NCBI RefSeq assembly: GCF_018437505.1
Contig: NZ_CP072467.1
Span: 1,302,001 to 1,366,000 of the forward strand
Length of the DNA stretch: 64,000 bases
Origin: Spiractinospora alimapuensis
GTDB taxonomy: Bacteria > Actinomycetota > Actinomycetes > Streptosporangiales > Streptosporangiaceae
Direction of reading: 5' to 3'
Both the position numbers and the translations under genes were made by a program. Positions 8,552 through 16,509 of this stretch are shown in pieces (position 1 is the stretch's first letter; each line of letters starts with the position of its first letter). The notes beneath the pieces were generated by a model. It made no database searches, had not been told where the DNA came from, and was given only the letters and a program-made list of their open reading frames with translations.

Positions 8552-8866
8552 TCAGCCCCCGTCCAGGGGGCGGTGTTCGGTGCTGATGACATGGACGCGT
8601 TCGGCGGTGTGCGCGGCCGCGTCGGCCCCGGCCGCCTTGCCCGCGTCGGAGGCGAACGCCGCCGCGCGCGCCTCCTCGTCGTCGAAGTACATTTCGTTGA
8701 CCGCGTCGTAGGCACTGGCGTCCGGGTCGACCGGGACGTTCACCCGGTAGCCGCGGAGCCCCGGCAGCGCACGGGCGTAGGGAACGTGGGTCTCCAGGAC
8801 CCAGGTCCGAAACTCCGTCGAGCTCATGGTCTCGGCCCTGCGCATCAGTGAGATGACCTTCAGCAT
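8552..8866 (-). CDS. EthD-domain protein
   Basis: A 104-residue ferredoxin-like-fold protein with the EthD pattern: MLKVISLMRRAETMSSTEF at the start, HVPYARALPGLRGYRVN in the middle, and YDAVNEMYFDDEEA towards the end. Relatives include EthD of ether degradation and methylmuconolactone isomerases, which are small dimeric proteins acting in aromatic or ether breakdown. Its start overlaps the stop of the preceding molybdopterin-subunit gene (TGATG), so it is translationally coupled to the hydroxylase. Its precise role, enzyme or accessory, cannot be read from sequence. Confidence 0.8.
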   Translation of the reverse strand: MLKVISLMRRAETMSSTEFRTWVLETHVPYARALPGLRGYRVNVPVDPDASAYDAVNEMYFDDEEARAAAFASDAGKAAGADAAAHTAERVHVISTEHRPLDGG

Positions 8867-9903
8867 CAGGCGATGCCCTCCGTTCGGTCGAGGTGGGTGT
8901 CACGGTGGTCGGCGAGTTCGTCCAGGGCGCGCAGCACCCGCTCCGGGGTGAACGGCATGGTGTTCAGGCGCACCCCGCAGGCGGCGTGGATCGCGTTGGC
9001 GATCGCGGGGATCGGCGCGTTCGCGGTCATCTCGCCGATGCCCTTGGCGCCGAAGGGCCCGTTGGCCGCCGGTCGTTCCAGGAAGACGCACTCGATGGTG
9101 GGGGTGTCGGCGTGTCCGGGCATGAGGTAGCTGGCGAAACTCAGTGGGCCGTGGTCACGTCGCGGGTAGTAGGGCTCGGTGGTCTCGAACAGGGCGTGGG
9201 AGACCCCCATCCAGGAGCCTCCCTCGACCTGCTGTACGGCCATGGCCGGGTTGATGACCCGACCCACCTCGTAGACGTTGTGCAGCCGCTGTACCTCGAC
9301 GACGCCGGTCTCGTCGTCGACCACGACCTCGGCCATGGTGCAGGCGTGTGCCTGGCAGGAGTCGGGGTCCATCGCGCCGGTCTCCGGGTCGGGCACGCTG
9401 GGCTCCTTCATGGCGATCCCGCGGCCGGAGATGGTGCGGCCCTGACTGAAGTGCGCGGCGAGGGCGACCTCGCTGACGTGCACCCCGTCGTGGCCCGCAC
9501 CGCGTACCCGCACGTGGCCGCCCGCGACCTCCAGGTCGCGGGGGTCGGCCTCGAGCACCTCTCCGGCGGCCTCCAGCAGCGCTTCGCGGGCCTCCTTCGC
9601 GGCCATGATGATCGCGTTGCCGACCCGGTGCGTGCCTCGACTGGCGAAGGTGCCCATGCAGTGCGGACCGGTGTCGGTGTCGGCGGTGTCGACGATGACG
9701 CTGGCGACGTCGATGCCGAGGGTCTCCGCCGCGACCTGCGCCGCGACGGTCTTGATGCCCTGGCCGAGGTCGACCGAGGACAGGCTCACCACGAAGGCGC
9801 CGGTGGTGGTGGCGTGCACGAGGGCCTGGGTGGGGTCTCCCCCGAGGTTCATCCCGGTGGGGTAGTTGACGGTGGCGTATCCGCGGCCGTGTCGCAGCGC
9901 CAT
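8866..9903 (-). CDS. Xanthine dehydrogenase-family molybdopterin subunit, C-terminal half (NdhM-like)
   Basis: This 345-residue protein corresponds to the second half of the usual ~780-residue molybdopterin subunit. It has VDLGQGIKTVAAQVAAETLG (molybdopterin contact), the TGPHCMGTFASRGTHRVGNA segment, and FGAKGIGEMTAN, whose glutamate (about residue 291) is the family's catalytic base. The ATG at 9903 follows the stop of the N-terminal half by 1 bp. The same two-gene split of the large subunit is known for nicotinate dehydrogenase of Eubacterium barkeri (NdhL/NdhM). It would form the active site together with the 9905-11281 product. Confidence 0.88.
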   Translation of the reverse strand: MALRHGRGYATVNYPTGMNLGGDPTQALVHATTTGAFVVSLSSVDLGQGIKTVAAQVAAETLGIDVASVIVDTADTDTGPHCMGTFASRGTHRVGNAIIMAAKEAREALLEAAGEVLEADPRDLEVAGGHVRVRGAGHDGVHVSEVALAAHFSQGRTISGRGIAMKEPSVPDPETGAMDPDSCQAHACTMAEVVVDDETGVVEVQRLHNVYEVGRVINPAMAVQQVEGGSWMGVSHALFETTEPYYPRRDHGPLSFASYLMPGHADTPTIECVFLERPAANGPFGAKGIGEMTANAPIPAIANAIHAACGVRLNTMPFTPERVLRALDELADHRDTHLDRTEGIA

Positions 9904-9904
9904 G

Positions 9905-11281
9905 TCACGCCTCCTCTCCACGTGGCGAGGAGAGAGCACGGTAGGTGTCCTCCAAGGGGTGCCCCGTGGCGGTCGCGGACCGTTGGATCGTCTCCACCAG
10001 GGCGGTTCCCTCCGCCTTCTTGCGGTAGGGGCGAACATCGCCGTCGCGGTAGGCGTTCTTCAACCGGAACTCCAGTGGGTTCAGCCCCAACGCCTCTGCG
10101 ATGCGGTCCATCTGTGACTCCAGGGCGAAGTCCCCGATCGTCACCCCGAATCCCCTCATCGCGCTGGACGGGGTGCGGTTGGTGTAGACGCAGTGCGCGT
10201 CCACCCAGACGTTGGGGATGGTGTAGGGCCCGGGCATGTGCGCGGCCGCCTTGGTCGTGCCGTAGGGCGTGTGGCGGGAGTAGGCGCCGGCGTCGATCAG
10301 GAGCGTCACCTGGCGGGCGAGGATCGTGCCGTCAGCGTTCACCCCGTCTTTGACCCGGATGCGTTCCGCCGCCCGGGTGGAGGACACCTGCATCTCCTCG
10401 GCCCGCGAGTACATGTACTTCACCGGACGGTCGGTGGCCAGGGCGGCGACGCACGCGACCGGCTCCACCATCACGTCCACCTTGCCCCCGAACCCGCCCC
10501 CGACGGTGCCGCCCACCACCTGCAGCCGATGCGGCGGACGGTCGAGGATGAGCGCTGTGTTGTCCAGCGTGAAGAAGCACGCCTGGGTGTCGGAGCGGAT
10601 CCGTAGCCGGCCGTCGGGTTGGGGCTCCACGACGCATCCCGTGGTCTCGGTGGGGGCGTGCTCGATCGGCGCGGACTGGTAGGTCCACTCGAACACGTGG
10701 TCCGCGGCGGCGAACCCCTCCGCGACGTCGCCGAACCGCACCCGTCGACAGTGGTGTCCCTCGTAGACGAAGTGGTTCGCCCCGTGCGGCTTGATCACGG
10801 GCGCGTCCGGCGCGAGGGCCTCCTCCACGTCGAGCACGGCGGGCAGGTCCTCGTAGACGACGAGGACCCGGTCGGCCGCCTCTATGGCCGCGGCCTCCGA
10901 CTCGGCGACCACGGCGCAGATCGGTTCGCCCCGGTACAGGACCCGATCCTCGGCGAGTACCGGTTCGTCGTTGGGCTCGACCCCGATGAGACGCAGCACC
11001 GTGTACCAGTTGGCGGGGATGTCGGTGTGGGTCAGGACCCGCACCACCCCGGGCACGGCGAGCGCCGCCGACACGTCCACGGACCGGATCCGCGCGTGGT
11101 GGCGGGTGGAGCGACACATCTTCAGGTGGAGCAGACCGGGCACCGGGACGTCCTCGACGAACTGGGTCCGTCCGGTGACGTGCCCGCGCGCGTCGGACCG
11201 TGGCACGGTGGCGCCGACCACGCCCAGACCGCTGGTCCGGGTTCCCGGGAAATAGCTGTCGTCGACATGGGAGGTCGTCAC
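9905..11281 (-). CDS. Xanthine dehydrogenase-family molybdopterin subunit, N-terminal half (NdhL-like)
   Basis: A 458-residue protein equal to the first half of the molybdopterin subunit. An N-terminal a/b hammerhead domain (GRTQFVEDVPVPGLLHLKMC, then YRGEPICAVVAES) is followed by the cofactor-binding part with GGTVGGGFGGK at about residues 257-267. It ends after KNAYRDGDVRPYRKK and an AEGTALVETI region, where single-chain homologues simply continue. The start is a GTG at 11281 that overlaps the stop of the iron-sulfur gene by 4 bp. The reading frame is clean, so the split looks genuine rather than an error. Substrate is unknown. Confidence 0.88.
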   Translation of the reverse strand: MTTSHVDDSYFPGTRTSGLGVVGATVPRSDARGHVTGRTQFVEDVPVPGLLHLKMCRSTRHHARIRSVDVSAALAVPGVVRVLTHTDIPANWYTVLRLIGVEPNDEPVLAEDRVLYRGEPICAVVAESEAAAIEAADRVLVVYEDLPAVLDVEEALAPDAPVIKPHGANHFVYEGHHCRRVRFGDVAEGFAAADHVFEWTYQSAPIEHAPTETTGCVVEPQPDGRLRIRSDTQACFFTLDNTALILDRPPHRLQVVGGTVGGGFGGKVDVMVEPVACVAALATDRPVKYMYSRAEEMQVSSTRAAERIRVKDGVNADGTILARQVTLLIDAGAYSRHTPYGTTKAAAHMPGPYTIPNVWVDAHCVYTNRTPSSAMRGFGVTIGDFALESQMDRIAEALGLNPLEFRLKNAYRDGDVRPYRKKAEGTALVETIQRSATATGHPLEDTYRALSSPRGEEA

Positions 11282-11802
11282 TTTCGGTCCCCTTCCGTGC
11301 CGACGGACGCGGGTTCGACCGCCCGCCCTCGGTCGCGTCGGCGCCGGGCGGCGTCCAGCACGGCGCGGACGATGCTGGCGTAGCCGGTGCAGCGGCACAC
11401 GTTGCCGCTGATCGCGACGGCGACGTCCTCCTCGGTGGGGTCCGGGTTGGCGTCGAGGAGAGCCTCCGCCGCCATGATCATGCCGGGGGTGCAGAATCCG
11501 CACTGCGCGGCGAACCCCTCCAGCATCGCGGCCTGGACGTCGTCGAGTTCCCCTTGGCCGCCGACGCCCTCGAGAGTGCGCACCGTGTCGGACTCGACGG
11601 TCTCGACGGGGACGAGGCAGGCGACGGCGGGGTTGTCGTTGATCAGAACGGTGCAGCTTCCGCAGGACCCCTGGGCGCACCCGCGCTTCGCGGCGGTAAG
11701 GCCCAGCGTGTCGCGCAGGGCGGTCAGGAGGGTGGTGCCGGGAGCGGCGAGGAGTTCCACGGAGCGGTCGTTGACGGTGAGGGTGATGACGTGGGACGGC
11801 AT
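11278..11802 (-). CDS. (2Fe-2S)-binding subunit of molybdenum hydroxylase
   Basis: A 174-residue electron-transfer subunit with both clusters of the family. Cys42, 47, 50 and 62 (GCAQGSCGSCTVLIND) form the plant-ferredoxin-type cluster. Cys101, 104, 136 and 138 (CGFCTPGMIMAAEALL and VCRCTGY) form the helical-domain cluster. It carries electrons from the molybdenum site to the FAD subunit. The ATG at 11802 has a GGAAGGGA sequence 9 bp upstream. The gene follows the FAD subunit and overlaps the next gene by 4 bp, so translation is coupled. Confidence 0.93.
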   Translation of the reverse strand: MPSHVITLTVNDRSVELLAAPGTTLLTALRDTLGLTAAKRGCAQGSCGSCTVLINDNPAVACLVPVETVESDTVRTLEGVGGQGELDDVQAAMLEGFAAQCGFCTPGMIMAAEALLDANPDPTEEDVAVAISGNVCRCTGYASIVRAVLDAARRRRDRGRAVEPASVGTEGDRK

Positions 11803-11839
11803 TCGCGGGAGTCCCTTCCGCGGGAAGAGGAGTGCGGGG

Positions 11840-12664
11840 TCAGGCTCCGAGGAGCGCGCGGCGCATATGGGTCGGGAGGACCCGCGCCCGATACCAACCA
11901 CTCGCGTAGGCATCGGTGCGCGGAACCACGTGGGAGAGTACGGCGGCGCTGGCCTCGAGGACCGCCTCGGGGGTGAGGGCCCGACCCGCGAGCGCCCGCT
12001 CCGCGGCGCGGGCGCGCCACGGGCGCTCCGCCACACCGTTGAGCGCGATTCGCGCGGAGGCGACGTGGTCGGGTGCGTCGGGCGCCCGATGGAGGTGTGC
12101 CGTGACGGTCACGACGGCGGCGGAGTTGAGACGCCGCCGGGCCGCCTTGTGGAAGAACCAGGTGCCCTCCGCCGGGGCCCGGAAGTCGAACCGGGTCAGG
12201 ATCTCCGCCTCCGCCACTCCGTGGTCGATCACCTCCTCCACGGCCACGACGCGCACGCCCGCCGGCCCGGCGACGTGGGCGCGCGCGTCCAGGGCGAGCA
12301 GACAGGCCGCGAGGTCACCGTAGGGAGGCGCGGCGAAGAGGTTGCCGCCGATGGTCGCCAGTGTGCGCACCGGAGGGGCGGCGACAGCGCCCAGCGCGGG
12401 GGCGAGGAAGGAGAGACGGGGGTCGGAGGCCAGGTCGGCCAGTGGTGTCGTGGCGCCGACCGTGACCTCATGTTCGGATCGTGAGACGTGTGCCAGGCCG
12501 ACGCGGCGCAGGCTGAGCAACTCGGTCGCGGGTTCGGTCCCCGCGTTGACCGCCGGCATCACCTCGGTGCCGCCGGCGAGAACCCGCACCGTACCCGGTG
12601 GCCGGTCGCGTAGGTGGGAGAGAGCGTCGTCGAGGGAGGTGGGTGTGTGTACGTGCGCGAGCAT
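11840..12664 (-). CDS. FAD-binding subunit of molybdenum hydroxylase
   Basis: A 274-residue protein of the CO dehydrogenase medium-subunit/xanthine dehydrogenase FAD type. It has VRVLAGGTEVMPAVNAG (FAD pyrophosphate loop) and VRTLATIGGNLFAAPPYGD (second FAD loop), followed by the small C-terminal domain. It passes electrons to an external acceptor. The ATG at 12664 is preferred to the GTG at 12670 because GAGGAG lies 5 bp before the ATG but abuts the GTG. It is the first gene of the operon and diverges from the GntR regulator. Confidence 0.92.
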   Translation of the reverse strand: MLAHVHTPTSLDDALSHLRDRPPGTVRVLAGGTEVMPAVNAGTEPATELLSLRRVGLAHVSRSEHEVTVGATTPLADLASDPRLSFLAPALGAVAAPPVRTLATIGGNLFAAPPYGDLAACLLALDARAHVAGPAGVRVVAVEEVIDHGVAEAEILTRFDFRAPAEGTWFFHKAARRRLNSAAVVTVTAHLHRAPDAPDHVASARIALNGVAERPWRARAAERALAGRALTPEAVLEASAAVLSHVVPRTDAYASGWYRARVLPTHMRRALLGA

Positions 12665-12676
12665 CGCCACTCCTCA

Positions 12677-12696
12677 ACCGATTATCGATAATCGGT
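12677..12696. promoter_or_regulatory. Perfect 20-bp palindrome, candidate GntR operator
   Basis: ACCGATTATCGATAATCGGT is a perfect palindrome midway between the divergent hydroxylase operon (start 12664) and the GntR gene (start 12721). It begins 13 bp from the hydroxylase start. Position and symmetry make it the likely operator through which the regulator controls both itself and the operon. Confidence 0.65.
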
Positions 12697-12720
12697 AATT
12701 GATGAGTAAGCTAGGTCACA

Positions 12721-13392
12721 ATGAGCGCGTACGTCAAGAGCACCGTGGGCGGTTCCCGGCTCCCCCTGGGCCGGGTCATCCGCGACGCCCTGGTGGAACG
12801 GATCGTCACCGGGGAGCTGGCCGCCGGAGAACGCCTGGTGGAGACACGGCTCGCCGCCGACTTCGGCACCAGCCAGACTCCGGTACGCGAGGCGTTGCGG
12901 GAACTGGAGGGCATCGGCCTGGTCGAGGTCGTCCCACGGCGGGGCACGTTCGTACTGCCCTTCGTGGAGCAGACCCTCAAGGAGAGCTACGTCGTCCGCG
13001 CGAGTCTGGAGGAGACCGCGACGCGGCTCGCGATCCTCAACGGCACCCTGCCGGTGACAGCGTTGCGGACCGACGTGGCGAACATGACGACCGCCGCGGT
13101 CGACGCCGACTCCGACGCCCTGGGCCGCGCCAGTGTGTCCTTCCACCGGCACGTGATGGAGGCGTCCGGAAACGGCCTTCTGCTCCACGCCTGGGAGGCC
13201 CTCCAGATCGAGGCGCGCACCGCGGCCACCCTCCTGGCGACCGAACTCGACCTCGTCGCCGTCGCCGAGGACCACGCCCACCTGCTGGCGAGCCTGGAAT
13301 CGGGTGACCTCAACCACGCCTGCCTCGCCGCCCGCGACCACCAGTGGGCCTATGCGGACCTCCCCCACGACGCCCACGGTCGCCACCGCTGA
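12721..13392 (+). CDS. GntR family regulator, FCD/FadR subfamily
   Basis: A 223-residue regulator. The winged helix at about residues 15-80 includes LAADFGTSQTPVREALRELE and RRGTFVLPF. The C-terminal all-helical FCD domain has the metal-binding histidine/aspartate pattern (FHRHVMEASGNGLLLHAW, and a late DHAHLLASLESGD). It should bind a carboxylate-type effector derived from the operon's substrate and repress the hydroxylase genes until this appears (inference from family and position). Confidence 0.92.
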   Translation: MSAYVKSTVGGSRLPLGRVIRDALVERIVTGELAAGERLVETRLAADFGTSQTPVREALRELEGIGLVEVVPRRGTFVLPFVEQTLKESYVVRASLEETATRLAILNGTLPVTALRTDVANMTTAAVDADSDALGRASVSFHRHVMEASGNGLLLHAWEALQIEARTAATLLATELDLVAVAEDHAHLLASLESGDLNHACLAARDHQWAYADLPHDAHGRHR

Positions 13393-13795
13393 GCAGCGCT
13401 TTCCGTGTGTCTGTCGGGGTTCTGTGGGAGGTGGGGCCACGGAATACGTTTCCAGTCCCGGTGGGGGCGGGGACCTTCTCTACCCACCTCCCATGACCGC
13501 GCACCCTCCTTGGGGGCTGACCGGCCCGGGCCCGAACCTAGCACCGCCACATTCCCGCCGCGTTGAGGGTATGATCGCCTGCCGGGAGAATAGGTCCCCG
13601 AACCCGCACGGCCGGGGCCACTAAATGGCCGCCATGGGGTACGAAAAACTGACAACATTCTCTACGTGGGCCCAATAGCGGGCTCACGTGGTTTCGTGCG
13701 TCCTCATGACGGTCCGAGACACCGGCCCGTCAAAGGAACCTATTGCACCGGCCGCGCATCTTATCGGGAAAGGGTCTGATCTCGGAGGTCACCCG
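13393..13795. other. Intergenic region with a long inverted repeat
   Basis: No gene is supported in these ~400 bp. TGGGAGGTGGG (13425-13435) and its exact complement (13483-13493) could pair across a 47-nt loop and may terminate the GntR transcript. The remainder presumably holds the promoter of the gene at 13796. Confidence 0.4.
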
Positions 13796-14479
13796 ATGGA
13801 ATACACAGTTGCCCTGATCGCCCTCGTGGCAGTGGGCGTAGTGGTGGTCCTGGCGATGCAGGCCAGCCGTGAGCGGCAGCGCCGGGAGGAGTACGCCCAG
13901 TGGGCGAGTCAATACGACTGGGAATACACTCCCGAACGCTCGGACCTGGCGCGCCAGTTTTCCGGCACGCCTTTCGTCCGTGGCGGAAAGGTGCGTCACG
14001 TCCTCTCCGGAACGCACCGCGACCGTGAGGTGCTCGCTTTCGAGTACTCCTACACCACAAGCACCGGCGGGAATCCGCCGTCGTCGACAACGCATTTCTA
14101 TCTCGTCGCAGCGGTCCGGTTGCCCCGGGCACGTCCGACCTTGGAGGTCACACAGGAACACCTCGGGCACAGCATCATGCGCGTCTTCGGGGTCGACGAC
14201 CTCCAACTGGACAACGGCGAGTTCAACCAGGCGTTCCGGATCAGCGCCGACGACGACGGTTTCGCGCGCCACGCGCTCGACCACGACGTCATGCGGTGGA
14301 TGCTCAACGATCCGCGCGCCATGGAGACGCCGTTCCGGATCGAGGGTGACACCCTGCTGGCCTGGAAGGCCACCAGGTTGACGATCCCGGAGATGCAGGC
14401 GTTGATCGACTACCAGATCGACCTGCTGGAGCAGTTCTCCCAGGACGTGTGGAACGACGGTCCCTCGCCCCGCCGCTGA
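13796..14479 (+). CDS. Membrane-anchored protein of unknown function
   Basis: I do not recognise a named family. The 227-residue product starts with one hydrophobic segment (about residues 4-22, YTVALIALVAVGVVVVLAMQ), a basic patch (RERQRREEYAQWA), and a soluble domain of ~190 residues with a YDWEYTPERSDLARQF segment and a central STTHFYLVAAVRLP strand. The layout suggests a cytoplasmic domain tethered to the membrane by an N-terminal helix. The ATG at 13796 has GGAGGT 6 bp upstream; an open frame continues 36 codons further without a ribosome site. It converges on the isomerase gene at 14517. Confidence 0.75.
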   Translation: MEYTVALIALVAVGVVVVLAMQASRERQRREEYAQWASQYDWEYTPERSDLARQFSGTPFVRGGKVRHVLSGTHRDREVLAFEYSYTTSTGGNPPSSTTHFYLVAAVRLPRARPTLEVTQEHLGHSIMRVFGVDDLQLDNGEFNQAFRISADDDGFARHALDHDVMRWMLNDPRAMETPFRIEGDTLLAWKATRLTIPEMQALIDYQIDLLEQFSQDVWNDGPSPRR

Positions 14480-14516
14480 CCGGGCACGCCAACCGGTGGC
14501 CCACCAGGATGGGTCC

Positions 14517-15521
14517 TCAGGACGAACCGAACGCGGAGTCGAACGCCGCGTCGGGGGCGTCGAAGGCGTTGGCGCGGACGAACTGGACCGCCTCGGCGGC
14601 ACCCGCCAGGCGGTCCATCCCCGCGTCCTCCCATTCCACCGAGATGGGGCCGTCGTAGCCGATCGCGTTGAGGGTGCGGAAGGCGTCCTCCCAGGGGACG
14701 TCGCCGTGCCCGGTGGAGACGAAGTCCCACCCTCGGCGCGGGTCGCCCCACGGCAGGTGCGACCCGAGCCGTCCGTTGCGCCCGTTTCCGGTGCGGCGGC
14801 GCGTGTCCTTGCAGTCGACGTGGTAGATGCGGTCCCGGAAGTCCCACAGGAACCCGACGGGGTCGATGTCCTGCCACACCATGTGGCTGGGGTCCCAGTT
14901 GAGCCCGAAGGCGGGACGGTGGCCGACGGCCTCCAGCGTGAGCACCGTGGACCAGTAGTCGTAGGCGATCTCCGAGGGGTGCACCTCGTGGGCGAAACGC
15001 ACCCCGACCTCGTCGAAGACGTCGAGGATGGGGTTCCACCGGTCGGCGAAGTCGGTGTAGCCGGCCTCGATCGTGGTGTCGGGCACCGGTGGGAACATCG
15101 CGACGTACTTCCAGATCGCCGAGCCGGTGAAGCCGACCACGGTGGAAACGCCGAGGCGGGCGGCCGCTCGGGCCGTCACCTTCATCTCCTCGGCGGCGCG
15201 CTGTCGGACGCCCTCGGCGTCGCCGTCCCCCCAGACGTGGGGTGGGAGGATCGCCTGGTGTCGCTGGTCGATGGGGTCGTCGCACACCGCCTGGCCGACG
15301 AGGTGGTTGGAGATGGCCCAGAGCTTCAGGCCGTGCTCCTTCAGCGTGCCCAGGCGTTCGGCGACGTAGTCGTCGTCGCTGGCGGCGCGGTGGACGTCGA
15401 GGTGGTCACCCCAACAGCACAATTCGAGCCCGTCGTAGCCCCAGGACGAGGCCAGGCGGCACATCTCGACGAACGGCAGGTCGGCCCACTGGCCGGTGAA
15501 GAGTGTGACGGGTCGGGTCAT
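14517..15521 (-). CDS. Sugar phosphate isomerase/epimerase family protein (xylose isomerase-like TIM barrel)
   Basis: A 334-residue AP-endonuclease-2 TIM barrel. Visible pieces are [20 protein letters not shown] near the start, a metal-ligand stretch [31 protein letters not shown], and HVDCKD, which together supply the Glu/Asp/His ligands of the divalent metal site. Members isomerise or epimerise sugars, keto-inositols or 3-keto-glycoside products. It is the last gene of the sugar island on this strand, 170 bp after the membrane-anchored protein gene, and pairs functionally with the second isomerase at 21807. Confidence 0.88.
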   Translation of the reverse strand: MTRPVTLFTGQWADLPFVEMCRLASSWGYDGLELCCWGDHLDVHRAASDDDYVAERLGTLKEHGLKLWAISNHLVGQAVCDDPIDQRHQAILPPHVWGDGDAEGVRQRAAEEMKVTARAAARLGVSTVVGFTGSAIWKYVAMFPPVPDTTIEAGYTDFADRWNPILDVFDEVGVRFAHEVHPSEIAYDYWSTVLTLEAVGHRPAFGLNWDPSHMVWQDIDPVGFLWDFRDRIYHVDCKDTRRRTGNGRNGRLGSHLPWGDPRRGWDFVSTGHGDVPWEDAFRTLNAIGYDGPISVEWEDAGMDRLAGAAEAVQFVRANAFDAPDAAFDSAFGSS

Positions 15522-15694
15522 CGGTGGTTCCTCCTCGGTCGGGGGTCACAGTCTGGGCGGAGGGTCGGGCGGCGGGGAAGGGCCCCGGGGCGACGACGAT
15601 CCCCCCGCGGCCACGGCCATCGAGGTCGGGGCCGCGGGAGGACGACGAAAGTGGTCCCGCTGGTTCCGGCACACCAGCGGGACCGGTCTGTGGG

Positions 15695-16411
15695 TCAGTG
15701 CTCGTCGTGCACCCCCTCGGGGTGCGCGTCGGGCGCCATCGCGTCCTCGGTCGCCACGGAGTCGAGGTAAAGGTGCACGTGGCCGAGCTCGGCCTCGACG
15801 GCCAGGAGGTCGAGCTGCGTGGCCGAGACGGACCAGGCGTTGACGGCCTGCGTGCGAAGGGAGCTGGCCAGCTCCGTCAGTTCGGGGTCGAGATCGTCGC
15901 CGTCCAGGGCCATGTCGTAGGCGGAGACGGAGGACACGAGGAGGTCGATCGACCCCTTCAGCCCGGTGCGGGCGACGTTGTACTCCGAGGATCCCGACGG
16001 CGGGTCCTCGAGGTCGGTGGCGACGTCGGCCAAGGTGTCCCGCCACTCCCCCACGGTGTCGCTGTCGGCGACGGGCCCGGAGCCGCCGTCGGGGGGCAGC
16101 GCGGTGTCGAGTTCCCCCACGACGTCGGCGACCGCGTCGTGGGTGTCCTCGGTGAGCGTGATGAGTTCCTCCACCTGGGCGACGTCGCGTTCGCTCTCCT
16201 GCTGTTCCAGTTCGGCGACGCGGTCCGGGTCGGGGAGCACCGTGTCGTCGTCGCCCCCGGTGACGACGACGGTGGTGATGGCGGCGGCGGAGAGGGCCGC
16301 GACGGCGACGCCCACCAGCAGGGTCCGTCGGCGTCGGGGAGGTGTGTCTGGCTGCCGCGTGGGGGGACGCGCGGCGTTCCCGCGGCGTCGGCGCGTCGGC
16401 GTCGCTGTCAT
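15695..16411 (-). CDS. Membrane-anchored helical protein, paralogue of 20982-21719
   Basis: No known family. The 238 residues comprise a basic N-terminus with arginine runs, one transmembrane segment at about residues 31-50 (LLVGVAVAALSAAAITTVV), then an acidic, helix-rich outer domain. It shares an ordered set of motifs with the product of 20982-21719: PDPDRVAELEQQESERD here against PDPQRVAELEDEEAELD there, LTEDTHDAV against LTEETRDAL, and DPPSGSSEYN against DPPSGTTEHN. The two genes bracket the ThuA gene, so they are probably an old duplication and likely surface partners of the secreted enzyme or the importer (inference). Confidence 0.7.
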   Translation of the reverse strand: MTATPTRRRRGNAARPPTRQPDTPPRRRRTLLVGVAVAALSAAAITTVVVTGGDDDTVLPDPDRVAELEQQESERDVAQVEELITLTEDTHDAVADVVGELDTALPPDGGSGPVADSDTVGEWRDTLADVATDLEDPPSGSSEYNVARTGLKGSIDLLVSSVSAYDMALDGDDLDPELTELASSLRTQAVNAWSVSATQLDLLAVEAELGHVHLYLDSVATEDAMAPDAHPEGVHDEH

Positions 16412-16509
16412 CGGAGCTCCCTCGCCTCGTGCCTGTCTTCGGGGGGTAGGGCGGGGCGGACGGGGGTCCGCCCCGCGTGGACGGTCAGGGTTGGGCGGTC
16501 AGGGTCGGG

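Noticed and set aside
9904-9904. The split molybdopterin subunit as a simple sequencing error
   Set aside because: The two genes end and begin cleanly (stop, 1 bp, ATG). The second part starts at a natural domain boundary, and a two-gene form is known for nicotinate dehydrogenase. An error cannot be fully excluded but is less likely.
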